Source: Pseudomonadota bacterium
GTDB lineage: Bacteria; Pseudomonadota; Gammaproteobacteria; Burkholderiales; Ferrovaceae
NCBI GenBank assembly: GCA_021804705.1
Contig: JAJZHC010000113.1
Span: 1-5,177, forward strand
Direction: 5' to 3'
DNA: 5,177 nucleotides
Of the stretch, positions 1-5,177 are shown piece after piece (positions within the stretch are counted from its first letter, which is position 1; each line of letters starts with the position of its first letter). Below the pieces are notes generated by a model. The model did not search any database. It was not told the DNA's origin and saw only the letters and a program-made list of their open reading frames with translations. The position numbers were made by a program, and so were the translations under genes.

Positions 1-1
1 G

Positions 2-340
2 CATGTGCTTGGGACGTTGACGTTTCCAGCGTTCACGCAATTGGGCAATTTCGTAAGCATGAGCCCGAACAGTTTCAGCCACAAAGGTTTTTCCGACCGT
101 GATGCCATGCTCTGCAGCATAAAGCTGGTTAAAGGTGGCTGCCAACTTATAGCAACTGAAGTTGCTCTCGGCTTTGAGCTTGATGATGGCCTCTTTCACC
201 CATGCGGGTTTGCGCCTGTTGCGTGCAGCAGGGCAGGGGCTGGTCTTGATTCTGTAGCGATGTCGTAGTTGCGGATAGGGCGAAGTCCATGATGAATACA
301 TCCAGAAGATCAGTATGACGATGAGGAACAGAAATATCAT
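2..340 (-). CDS. IS transposase, DDE/integrase-type, N-terminal part (runs off the window)
   Basis: The frame is open from an ATG at 340 to the window edge, giving 113 codons with no stop. Seen: a hydrophobic N-terminus (residues 1-13, rich in I, L and F), then a basic linker, then RRKPAWVKEAIIKLKAE (42-58). A helix-turn-helix-like stretch and a TVGKTFVAETVRAHAYEI segment (81-98) follow, and the fragment ends in a basic run (LRERWKRQRPKHM). Known: this order (hydrophobic start, RKPxWV, VGKTFV, YEI, basic R/K-rich linker) precedes the DDE catalytic core in a group of integrase-core insertion-sequence transposases. The catalytic core would lie beyond position 1 and cannot be checked. The start is weakly supported: GGAA lies 8 bases upstream, and the frame stays open up to a TAG at 443-445. 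I recognise the family by recall and cannot name the IS. It lies in the same orientation as, and downstream of, the abiE genes. Confidence 0.72.
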   Translation of the reverse strand, partial: MIFLFLIVILIFWMYSSWTSPYPQLRHRYRIKTSPCPAARNRRKPAWVKEAIIKLKAESNFSCYKLAATFNQLYAAEHGITVGKTFVAETVRAHAYEIAQLRERWKRQRPKHM

Positions 341-501
341 GGATGGGTTTCCATACGCACAAGCAGAACAGTATTGTATTGAACCTTGTGCAGAGGGGGC
401 AGTAATTGATAATGGTTTGCCACTCCACGACAGCGTGATGGCCTAAGCTGCAAAGTCAGCACGAGAAGGCTGATCCGAGGTGATGCAACAGGACAACCGA
501 T

Positions 502-533
502 TTGTGTGCACAAATGCGCCCATTTGCACACAA
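502..533. repeat. Long imperfect inverted repeat after the abiE toxin gene
   Basis: TTGTGTGC (502-509) plus AAATG (512-516) pair with CATTT (521-525) plus GCACACAA (526-533). This gives a 13-bp stem with a 2-base bulge (510-511) and a 4-base loop. The structure begins at the base immediately after the toxin stop codon (534-536), a position expected for the 3' end of the operon. Neither strand has a T-tract after the stem, so it is not a classical intrinsic terminator. It may be a transcript-end stabiliser, a rho-associated end, or part of the neighbouring insertion-sequence junction. Confidence 0.6.
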
Positions 534-1556
534 TTAAAGGGCCAGCCGATTGACCTCATCCTGAATGACATGGCACTGCTCGATGATGTCGGCGAAGTTC
601 GGCTGATTCAGCGCCAGCAGCCCATCCTCCAGCATCGCGGCGTAGTCAATTTCCAGCGCCGCAAACGATTCGCCTGCCGGGATGAGTTGCAGCTGACCGC
701 TAGTTGCGGCGAAGTAATCGATCTTGGCACCGGCCGCGTCTTTTTCAACGAAGAACACCGATTTGTGTTCTGCAACGGCCCGGGCCAGCGCATGATTGGT
801 GCAGGCTGCAGCAAAATGCGGCGTTTTTGCGATAGCAACCAAGTCGTACCAGTGACGGGAATAACGTTCGCCGCGCAGACGTCTCTGCAGACAATACACG
901 TGCGCTGCTGTGGCCTTTTCCCAGAATGTACGCTCAGCCGCCATCACCAAGGGCTGAGCGACGGGGAACATTATGTCTTCAATTTCTGGTGCAATGTCGC
1001 AGGCCACAGGATGGACATAATGTGGCTCCCCCGTGGCACGGGCACCAAACTCTAGCTGGATCGTGGGTGCTGAATAGCCGGTTCCCATTTTGACCGCCGG
1101 ATATGCCAGGATCAGCTTGTCCTTGTCTTTGCCTGCCAGCGTCAGACTCACGTCCAGACCGGCGATCTCCATTGACGATTCAATGATCGGCATGACCGTC
1201 GCTTCGATCCAGCCAGGCAGGCGGTGGCGCACAGCCCTGCTAATCTTTTTTTCTTGGTTGGTAGAATCAGGAATGGGGTTACCTTGCTTCAAAAGGTCGG
1301 CGGCCAGTTCGCGGATGTCATAGGTGAGATCCACATCCTCGGAAAACCGATCAATGATGCGATAGACCTTGGACAGCGAGGTGCCGCCCTTAAAAGTAAG
1401 CTTGCTGGCCAAGTCAGACTCGTAGATGGCGGATAGTGCCCAGACCACCCAGATGTCTTTTTCGAGCAGATGCGCGGGGCGTCCAGTGCGGGCCGCAGCA
1501 AATTCCAGAGCTTCAATCTGATCGTCCCGACTGAGCGAAAACCAAGACTCAGCCAT
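534..1556 (-). CDS. abiEii: AbiEii-type nucleotidyltransferase toxin (type IV toxin-antitoxin)
   Basis: A 340-aa protein of the AbiEii/AbiGii nucleotidyltransferase family. These toxins use NTPs to modify a cellular target (for some relatives, tRNA 3' ends) and stop growth, for example after phage infection. Seen: the motif I P-loop-like KGGTSLSK (56-63), acidic motif II SEDVDL (72-77; D74 and D76 as metal ligands), ERTFWEK (208-214; candidate motif III lysine K214) and RHWYDL (234-239; candidate motif IV D238). All four elements look intact and the length is normal. I chose the ATG at 1556 because it overlaps the antitoxin stop by 8 bases (ATGGCTGA) and the protein then begins MAESWFSL. An in-frame ATG at 1616 would add 20 residues lying wholly inside the antitoxin gene. 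There is no good ribosome site, so translation is probably coupled to the antitoxin. The substrate is unknown. Confidence 0.9.
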   Translation of the reverse strand: MAESWFSLSRDDQIEALEFAAARTGRPAHLLEKDIWVVWALSAIYESDLASKLTFKGGTSLSKVYRIIDRFSEDVDLTYDIRELAADLLKQGNPIPDSTNQEKKISRAVRHRLPGWIEATVMPIIESSMEIAGLDVSLTLAGKDKDKLILAYPAVKMGTGYSAPTIQLEFGARATGEPHYVHPVACDIAPEIEDIMFPVAQPLVMAAERTFWEKATAAHVYCLQRRLRGERYSRHWYDLVAIAKTPHFAAACTNHALARAVAEHKSVFFVEKDAAGAKIDYFAATSGQLQLIPAGESFAALEIDYAAMLEDGLLALNQPNFADIIEQCHVIQDEVNRLAL

Positions 1557-2145
1557 GCGCCATTGCCTCGCTGACCACTTTGGCCATCCAGCTTGGCAAT
1601 ACGGCCCGTGCGCCACGCACGGCCTCCCACTCGGACTCGGGCAGTCTGGAGCGCAGTTGCTTTAGCGCCGCTGGCGCGGCCTCCGGCCCCAGCCACGATA
1701 ACGCACGGATCACCTTGCCTGCAGGGCGCTTGCCTAACAGCAGTTGCCAGCGGTTGCCGTGCTTAAGCTCCACGCACCGGTTGCCAAGATGCAGGATTCG
1801 GGATGCACCAGAGGTGAGAAAAACCTCACGGGTCGGCACCTGTGTGGTCAGGCCCAACGCATTAGCTTCGGCCGCACCGTTGGCCACGACTGTTTCACCG
1901 CAACTGACCTCAATGGCATGCACCACTGACTCTGTGGACGGCGGGCGGGAACCAAACCTGCCCTGATGGGGCGCGACATAGGCACCACGACTCACGCGTA
2001 GCAACTTTCCTTCCTGGGCCAGTCGAGACAAGGTTTTATCTATTGCAGCCCGCGAGCCCAGATGCAGGAATTCTTTGGGCGAAAGCAAGCCCCCCTCGGG
2101 TATCGCCCGGGCGGCAGACAAAATGTTCTCGGCAAGATGGCTCAT
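1549..2145 (-). CDS. abiEi: AbiEi-type antitoxin / transcriptional repressor (DUF6088-like)
   Basis: A 198-aa antitoxin of the type IV AbiE system. In the known systems AbiEi does not bind its toxin; it counters toxicity and represses its own operon by binding inverted repeats at the promoter. Seen: an N-terminal winged helix-turn-helix (about residues 5-58). This includes GGLLSPKEFLHLGSRAAIDK as the helical part and GKLLRVSRGAYVAP as the wing (46-59). A C-terminal alpha/beta region follows, with VVANGAAEANALGLTTQVP (86-104) and LTSGASRILHLG (110-121), conserved stretches of this family. The start is secure: AAAGGAG at 2154-2160 lies 8 bases before the ATG. The gene overlaps the toxin gene by 8 bases. 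The promoter and a 9-bp inverted repeat lie directly upstream, fitting autoregulation. Confidence 0.88.
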   Translation of the reverse strand: MSHLAENILSAARAIPEGGLLSPKEFLHLGSRAAIDKTLSRLAQEGKLLRVSRGAYVAPHQGRFGSRPPSTESVVHAIEVSCGETVVANGAAEANALGLTTQVPTREVFLTSGASRILHLGNRCVELKHGNRWQLLLGKRPAGKVIRALSWLGPEAAPAALKQLRSRLPESEWEAVRGARAVLPSWMAKVVSEAMAHG

Positions 2146-2157
2146 GGTTATAACTCC

Positions 2158-2189
2158 TTTGTCAGAAGTATAAAATAGTATCTGACAAA
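2158..2189. promoter_or_regulatory. Candidate AbiEi operator: perfect 9-bp inverted repeat
   Basis: TTTGTCAGA (2158-2166) and TCTGACAAA (2181-2189) are exact reverse complements separated by a 14-base AT-rich spacer. The right arm fills most of the space between the proposed -35 and -10 boxes, the -10 box lies in the spacer, and the left arm covers the likely transcription start next to the ribosome-binding site. A dimeric or cooperatively bound winged-HTH repressor here would block transcription. Known: AbiEi proteins bind inverted repeats at their own promoters. That this protein binds this site is inference. Confidence 0.75.
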
Positions 2190-2195
2190 CCGCAA
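2167..2195 (-). promoter_or_regulatory. Predicted sigma-70 promoter of the abiE operon
   Basis: On the minus strand, TTGCGG (2190-2195) is a weak -35 match, followed by 17 bases and TATACT (2167-2172), a 5-of-6 match to the -10 consensus. Transcription would start near 2160, leaving a very short leader in which the AAAGGAG ribosome site sits almost at the 5' end. It lies 22 or more bases before the antitoxin ATG and is interleaved with the inverted repeat. Spacing and the -10 box are good; the -35 box is poor, so the exact choice is tentative. Confidence 0.6.
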
Positions 2196-2334
2196 TTTGC
2201 AGCAGACGACACTAGCCAATGGCCGCCGAGTAGCCTCCTGGCCCCGGGCACATTCGTGAAGTAAGAATCGTAGTCGACAGCCAGCATGGATTCGGCCAAT
2301 TTATTGAATTCACAACCTAAAAGCCAAAGTGTTA
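2190..2334. other. Short stretch without a recognisable gene
   Basis: Between the truncated 15-codon ORF and the abiE operator I see no convincing gene, transposon end or RNA. A minus-strand frame is open through it (part of a 96-codon ORF from 2452), but it has no ribosome site, resembles no family I know, and begins inside the 71-aa gene. The right end of the proposed abiE promoter (-35 box, 2190-2195) lies at its left edge. It probably marks the junction between the cassette remnant and the abiE module. Confidence 0.4.
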
Positions 2335-2382
2335 CTATCTGCTTTGGAAAGCGGATGGGGTGGGTGGAACGTGTACCCTCAT
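2335..2382 (-). CDS. 15-codon truncated ORF with a strong ribosome site (cassette remnant)
   Basis: The ATG at 2382 overlaps the stop of the upstream 71-aa gene (ATGA, 2379-2382). It has a perfect AGGAGG at 2390-2395, 7 bases upstream. The product would be MRVHVPPTPSAFQSR, ended by TAG at 2335-2337. Such a strong coupled start usually opens a real gene. In the cassettes I recall, the next gene would be a DUF2924 protein or a serine recombinase, and neither follows here. I read it as the first codons of a gene lost by deletion or rearrangement. A short leader peptide is the alternative. Confidence 0.3.
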   Translation of the reverse strand: MRVHVPPTPSAFQSR

Positions 2383-2594
2383 GGTGTGTCCTCCTGTACC
2401 TGTTCAAAGGGATGGACATGTACGCTCTGCTCGGGCGAGAAGCCAAGTCCAAACTGGTTCTCTTGGTTAGTATTTATGGGAAGTTTTCCTTGAGTACGCA
2501 GACGTATCAGGCCCAGGGCTAGGATGGCAGCGATCTCGTGGCGGCGCTGTTCGGGGGTCATACGTTCGGGAGGAAGGTGGGTGGCGGCTTGCAT
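2379..2594 (-). CDS. Small 71-aa protein of the kind found upstream of DUF2924/recombinase genes
   Basis: A 71-aa protein of unknown function. Seen: a predicted amphipathic helix EQRRHEIAAILALGLIRLR (15-33), then a polar linker and FGLGFSPEQSVHVHPFEQ (48-65). By recall, the pattern EIAxILAxGLxRLR followed by LxFSxxQSVH marks a small protein that commonly precedes DUF2924 and serine-recombinase genes in mobile cassettes. Its role is unknown. The ATG at 2594 has GGAG 9 bases upstream; the internal ATG at residue 12 has no ribosome site. It follows the 401-aa gene by 123 bases in the same direction, and its stop overlaps the next start as ATGA. No recombinase is present downstream, so it appears orphaned. 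Confidence 0.62.
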   Translation of the reverse strand: MQAATHLPPERMTPEQRRHEIAAILALGLIRLRTQGKLPINTNQENQFGLGFSPEQSVHVHPFEQVQEDTP

Positions 2595-2717
2595 CGGTCA
2601 ACGCTCCGTGGCTGTCCAACTGATCGGCCCCATCTATTGTCCCGGATGAGGTTCAGCATGACCACGAGGTAGTTGCGGTGCGTTGCGGGTTGATGCGGAT
2701 AGATAAAAATGTCGACG

Positions 2718-3923
2718 CTAATCTGCGAGTTGGCGAGCCAGAACAGACTGCAGCCATGGGCCAGCAGTGGCGGTAAACATCTCCCGAATCTGTGCGTTGA
2801 TACGTTCGATGGGGATGCCAGCCTGTGAGGCAGCACGCTTCACGGCGGTGTGTGCATCCATGGCTTCCATGCTGGTGATTTCGTAACCGTACCCCTGTGA
2901 GATCCAGTGCAGTGCCGCCAGTCCCGCCCCCAGGGCAAACTCGGGTTGTGTTTCGGCATAGTCACGTGCGGCGCGGGTCAATGTGCGTGGGTCCGTGGGA
3001 CTGCGCAGGGCCAGATCCCGGGCGATGTCGAACAAGCCCGCATCCTTGGCTGCGGCAAACCACTTTCCCTCAGAACCCGGTGTACTCGCAATCAGGTCGC
3101 GGAGAATTTGCTCCGGGGCCACTTTATTGTATTTCTTTGCGATGGCACGGAAGGTGGCTAAGTGGGTCGAGCACTGGTTTGCCTCCATGGCGTAGCGTTG
3201 GTAGGCCTCGTCCATCAGACCGGATGACAACAGAATCGCCTCGCAGACTTGGGCAATTTGCCAGCCTGGATCGTTGAGCCCACGAGACTCCGCATAGCGG
3301 ATGGCCTCTGCCTTCTTGCCCAGTGCTGATAAAGCCTTCACGCCCCAGCGGCGATAATGCCACCATGTGTAGGGGGCTTTGTCGATCAGCGCCAGTAATT
3401 CTTGGAGGCGTCCGGCGGCCAGAAGCGCAGCAAGACAGGCGCTGGTGCCCTTGAAGTAGCCATGGTTCGATGCGCTGGGGCTCCAGACCTGTTCAACGAC
3501 CGGCATCAACTCATCTGCCCAGCGCGATGCCAGTTCTGGCGAAGCACATAATTCGCCCCAGTAATCGCCAAGGTTCTCGATGTAGGGCATCTCATCTTCC
3601 TGCAAAGCCTGCCACAGTCGTTCCAGCCAACGTTGGCGCAAGGAGATGTCGACGTCTGCCTTGGCGATCAGAGGAACCAGAGTCTCCATGGCCTTGTTGA
3701 CTGCTGTGCCCAGGGCACCCGATGAACTGTCCACCTGCTCCAGGGCCGGCGAGAGTTTCTGCAGCAAGGTGATGGCCCCCTCAGCGGCCAGAACAGGCTC
3801 CTTGCGAGCTACCTGCTTGATTTCCGCGAGGGCTTCCTTGATCCGCTGGATCGGCGTATCAGAACGCCAGCCAAACGCATGACGACGAAACCGGGAGGCA
3901 AACTGCCATTTGTGGGCGGTCAT
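2718..3923 (-). CDS. Conserved 401-aa all-helical protein of unknown function
   Basis: I recognise this as a widespread roughly 400-aa hypothetical family (typical start MTxHKWxFAxRFRRxAFGW) but know no function for it. Seen: a basic N-terminus (residues 1-20: KWQFASRFRRHAFGWRSD), then predicted helices throughout. Many resemble TPR-like or other alpha-solenoid repeats with small residues at packing positions, such as ACLAALLAAGRLQELLALI (162-180), KALSALGKKAEAIRYAESRG (196-215) and AILLSSGLMDEAYQRYAMEA (229-248). The W/Y-rich patches YIENLGDYWGEL (114-125) and YTWWHYRRWG (185-194) are conserved in the family as I recall it. There is no signal peptide, membrane segment or enzyme motif, so a cytoplasmic scaffold or binding role is plausible. 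The ATG at 3923 has GGAG 10 bases upstream. It lies 20 bases after the ancestral end of the peptidase gene (3944), so it is probably the third gene of that operon. Confidence 0.78.
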   Translation of the reverse strand: MTAHKWQFASRFRRHAFGWRSDTPIQRIKEALAEIKQVARKEPVLAAEGAITLLQKLSPALEQVDSSSGALGTAVNKAMETLVPLIAKADVDISLRQRWLERLWQALQEDEMPYIENLGDYWGELCASPELASRWADELMPVVEQVWSPSASNHGYFKGTSACLAALLAAGRLQELLALIDKAPYTWWHYRRWGVKALSALGKKAEAIRYAESRGLNDPGWQIAQVCEAILLSSGLMDEAYQRYAMEANQCSTHLATFRAIAKKYNKVAPEQILRDLIASTPGSEGKWFAAAKDAGLFDIARDLALRSPTDPRTLTRAARDYAETQPEFALGAGLAALHWISQGYGYEITSMEAMDAHTAVKRAASQAGIPIERINAQIREMFTATAGPWLQSVLARQLAD

Positions 3924-4854
3924 CGCAGATCATCTCCAGTCGGTCACATGGGTAGTTGCCCGTTGCGGATAAAGTGCTCGTAGGTGTCTTCCAGGGGGGG
4001 GCTTCATTATCATGGTGAGCGCCATGCCCTTCAGAATTTGGCATCAGTAACAAGGTCAACGTGTAATCATAATTTCCGGCCACTTTCACCATTTCGGTTA
4101 GTGGCATGGATGCCGGTTCCCGTGGGAACCAGCGTATAGCTTGAGTTTTTTCAGATATTGATGTCTTCCACAAACGGGGGCTATGAGCCAAAGCCTCCTG
4201 AGGAAGTTCAATGGTGTTCTTGCGAGTGGCGAAGAAAGCGCCTGACTCGAAGGCAGTTTCATTTGAACAGGCCCATAACATGTGGTTATCACGGCTGACG
4301 ACGAGCACAGCATTCTTGGGAGCAATCGTGATCCACCGCAAGGCAGCGGCGGTTAAGGACACGCCATATCGGTCTGCACAGTATCCCAGCAGATCAAAGC
4401 TGATGGTCTGGCCGTCGACCTGTCTCCGAAAATCTTTCAGGGGTATCAGCAGTGTTGAGGCAAACAGGTTGGCTTCGGTTTCATTGTCACGTTCGTTGTT
4501 GTCGCCTCGGTTGATGTCGTCGTCGCTACACTCGAAGAGGTCCTGTTGATCACGGTGCAGGAGGTAGTGTCCGAACTCATGCGCAATGGTGAAGCGCTGG
4601 CGGCCCTCCGACAACGTGGCGCTGTTGTGCAGGATTAGCCACTTCGACCGGGCCTTGTTGGCTTTCAGCAGCCCGTCGAGGCTGTCAAGCTCCTCGCCAA
4701 CCACCTTGTCGATGGGCGAGTTGGCAAAACACTGATGCGAGTACTCCAGCGCCAATTCATCCACCTGAACCGGAAACCGTTCTTCACCCAGCACCTGGGT
4801 GAGCATCTTTGAAATATTGTTGGCCTTTGCCATAGGTTTTGGAGGAGAGGTCAT
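3859..4854 (-). CDS. ImmA/IrrE family zinc metallopeptidase with a frameshifted C-terminus
   Basis: A cytoplasmic metallopeptidase of the ImmA/IrrE (COG2856) class. Characterised members cleave a partner XRE repressor and so switch on repressed genes. Seen: RFTIAHEFGHYLLH (87-100) with zinc ligands H92 and H96 and catalytic E93, then ETEANLFASTLLIP (125-138) with E127 as the likely third ligand. A C-terminal region with MVKVAGNYDYTLTLLLMP (255-272) follows. The ATG at 4854 overlaps the stop of the repressor gene (ATGA) and has GGGAGG just upstream. At 3994-4001 eight C residues (coding strand) throw the frame. Residues after about 286 look unrelated to the family, and the ORF runs to 3859, overlapping the next gene by 65 bases. 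One more C (or two fewer) would restore LEDTYEHFIRNGQLPM and a stop at 3944, giving about 303 aa. The catalytic part is intact, so activity may persist. Confidence 0.88.
   Translation of the reverse strand: MTSPPKPMAKANNISKMLTQVLGEERFPVQVDELALEYSHQCFANSPIDKVVGEELDSLDGLLKANKARSKWLILHNSATLSEGRQRFTIAHEFGHYLLHRDQQDLFECSDDDINRGDNNERDNETEANLFASTLLIPLKDFRRQVDGQTISFDLLGYCADRYGVSLTAAALRWITIAPKNAVLVVSRDNHMLWACSNETAFESGAFFATRKNTIELPQEALAHSPRLWKTSISEKTQAIRWFPREPASMPLTEMVKVAGNYDYTLTLLLMPNSEGHGAHHDNEAPPWKTPTSTLSATGNYPCDRLEMICDDRPQMAVCLPVSSSCVWLAF
3994..4001 (-). other. Homopolymer frameshift site in the peptidase gene (8 G/C)
   Basis: The plus strand reads eight G, so the coding strand reads eight C. In the frame of the peptidase the tract gives A-P-P-W and a non-family tail. 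In the neighbouring frame the bases immediately after it encode LEDTYEHFIRNGQLPM and TGA (3944-3946), the typical ending of this family and positioned correctly before the next gene. A run of nine or six would be in frame. It may be an assembly or sequencing slip, a true inactivating mutation, or a phase-variable tract. Confidence 0.85.
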
Positions 4855-5171
4855 TCATCCTCCCAAGCATCAAGGATCTTGCGAATCTTCTTCTTGTCCG
4901 GTTCGGACAAGTTCTGGTATTTACGAAAGAAGACCTTGTCTTCCATTTCTGCATCCGGCGTTGCCATTGATTCCGACAACAAGAACTCCGTCGTTACGCT
5001 CAGAGCCGCCGCAATTTTTCTGATTTTGTCAGCCGATGGGTTCGGTGTGTCTTTGTTTTCCAACTCCCAGATGTAACTTTTGCTCGAGTCCGTCAGCACG
5101 GCCAATTGCTCTAGGCTAAGTTTCTTGAGGTGGCGCTGACTGCGAATTTTCTCACCCAAGGAGGATGGCAT
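4851..5171 (-). CDS. XRE-family HTH repressor paired with the ImmA-type peptidase
   Basis: A 106-aa DNA-binding regulator. Seen: a lambda-repressor-like (XRE, HTH_3) domain at about residues 5-66. It runs from LGEKIRSQR through LSLEQLAVLTDSSKSYIWELEN (18-39, with the recognition helix around SKSYIWELEN) to PSADKIRKIAAALSVTTEFLL. A charged C-terminal tail follows, FFRKYQNLSEPDKKKIRKIL (81-100), which may serve in dimer contacts or as the protease-sensitive region. It is the first gene of the group and overlaps the peptidase gene by four bases, the classic repressor/anti-repressor-protease pairing (as with ImmR/ImmA of ICEBs1, not an orthology claim). It probably represses its own operon. Only six bases upstream of the ATG are visible, so the promoter, operator and ribosome site are outside the window. 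Confidence 0.88.
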   Translation of the reverse strand: MPSSLGEKIRSQRHLKKLSLEQLAVLTDSSKSYIWELENKDTPNPSADKIRKIAAALSVTTEFLLSESMATPDAEMEDKVFFRKYQNLSEPDKKKIRKILDAWEDE

Positions 5172-5177
5172 GACAGT

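Noticed and set aside
5..268. 87-codon plus-strand ORF
   Set aside because: It is antisense to the transposase fragment and has no family resemblance.
147..428. 93-codon minus-strand ORF
   Set aside because: It overlaps the transposase fragment in another frame. Only the transposase frame shows recognisable family segments (RKPAWV, VGKTFV, YEI).
480..1055. 191-codon plus-strand ORF
   Set aside because: It is antisense to the AbiEii toxin, whose family motifs read clearly on the other strand. The plus-strand product resembles nothing and has no ribosome site that I can see.
1557..1616. Upstream ATG (1616) as the start of the toxin, giving 360 aa
   Set aside because: The extra 20 residues lie inside the antitoxin gene and have no family character. 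The ATG at 1556 gives the expected overlap and a natural N-terminus.
1289..1696. 135-codon minus-strand ORF spanning the antitoxin/toxin junction
   Set aside because: It is a third-frame shadow of two well-supported genes.
2162..2452. 96-codon minus-strand ORF ending inside the abiE operator
   Set aside because: It starts inside the 71-aa gene without a ribosome site, and its product is unfamiliar. It is probably a chance open frame.
2627..2650. Possible hairpin CCTCATC / GATGGGG on the minus strand between the 401-aa and 71-aa genes
   Set aside because: It is only seven pairs with one G-U wobble, a 10-base loop and no T-tract, so it is too weak to call a terminator.
2897..3277. 126-codon plus-strand ORF and other plus-strand ORFs across 2900-3880
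   Set aside because: They are antisense to the conserved 401-aa protein and rich in Arg, Pro and Ser, as expected for shadow frames of a GC-rich gene.
1..5177. CRISPR array, tRNA, rRNA or attachment site
   Set aside because: I saw no regularly spaced repeats, cloverleaf-like sequence or rRNA-like segments on either strand.

Overview
This window looks like an accessory (island-like) stretch of a proteobacterial chromosome or plasmid. The protein families and moderately high GC make a betaproteobacterium (Burkholderiales or Nitrosomonadales type) my best guess, but that is inference: there is no rRNA, tRNA or core gene to fix the taxon. Every gene I can support lies on the minus strand, so the biological order runs from the right edge to the left.

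Right part (5171 to 2718): an apparent three-gene operon. It holds a 106-aa XRE helix-turn-helix repressor, an ImmA/IrrE-type zinc metallopeptidase (ATGA overlap with the repressor gene), and a 401-aa all-helical protein of unknown function. An XRE/ImmA pair is the usual layout of a proteolytically relieved repressor switch. The conserved C-terminus of the peptidase is present in the DNA but out of frame because of an 8-base homopolymer (3994-4001). As read, the peptidase carries a scrambled tail that runs into the next gene.

Middle (2717 to 2190): a small 71-aa protein resembling the one that precedes DUF2924/recombinase genes in mobile cassettes. Its stop overlaps a second start with a strong Shine-Dalgarno, but that second reading frame stops after 15 codons and no recombinase follows. 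I read this as a cassette remnant. About 145 bases beyond it hold nothing recognisable.

Left-centre (2195 to 534): a complete type IV toxin-antitoxin / abortive-infection module of the AbiE class. It comprises a promoter embedded in a 9-bp inverted repeat (likely the autoregulatory operator), the AbiEi antitoxin/repressor, and the AbiEii nucleotidyltransferase toxin overlapping it by 8 bases. A 13-bp hairpin starts right after the toxin stop codon.

Left edge (340 to 2): the N-terminal 113 codons of an insertion-sequence transposase (HTH part of a DDE/integrase-type enzyme), cut off by the window.

Overall, a repressor/protease switch and a phage-defence toxin-antitoxin pair sit between mobile-element traces, which is typical of a defence or integrative island. 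The least explained parts are the 401-aa protein as a third operon member and the homopolymer frameshift in the peptidase.
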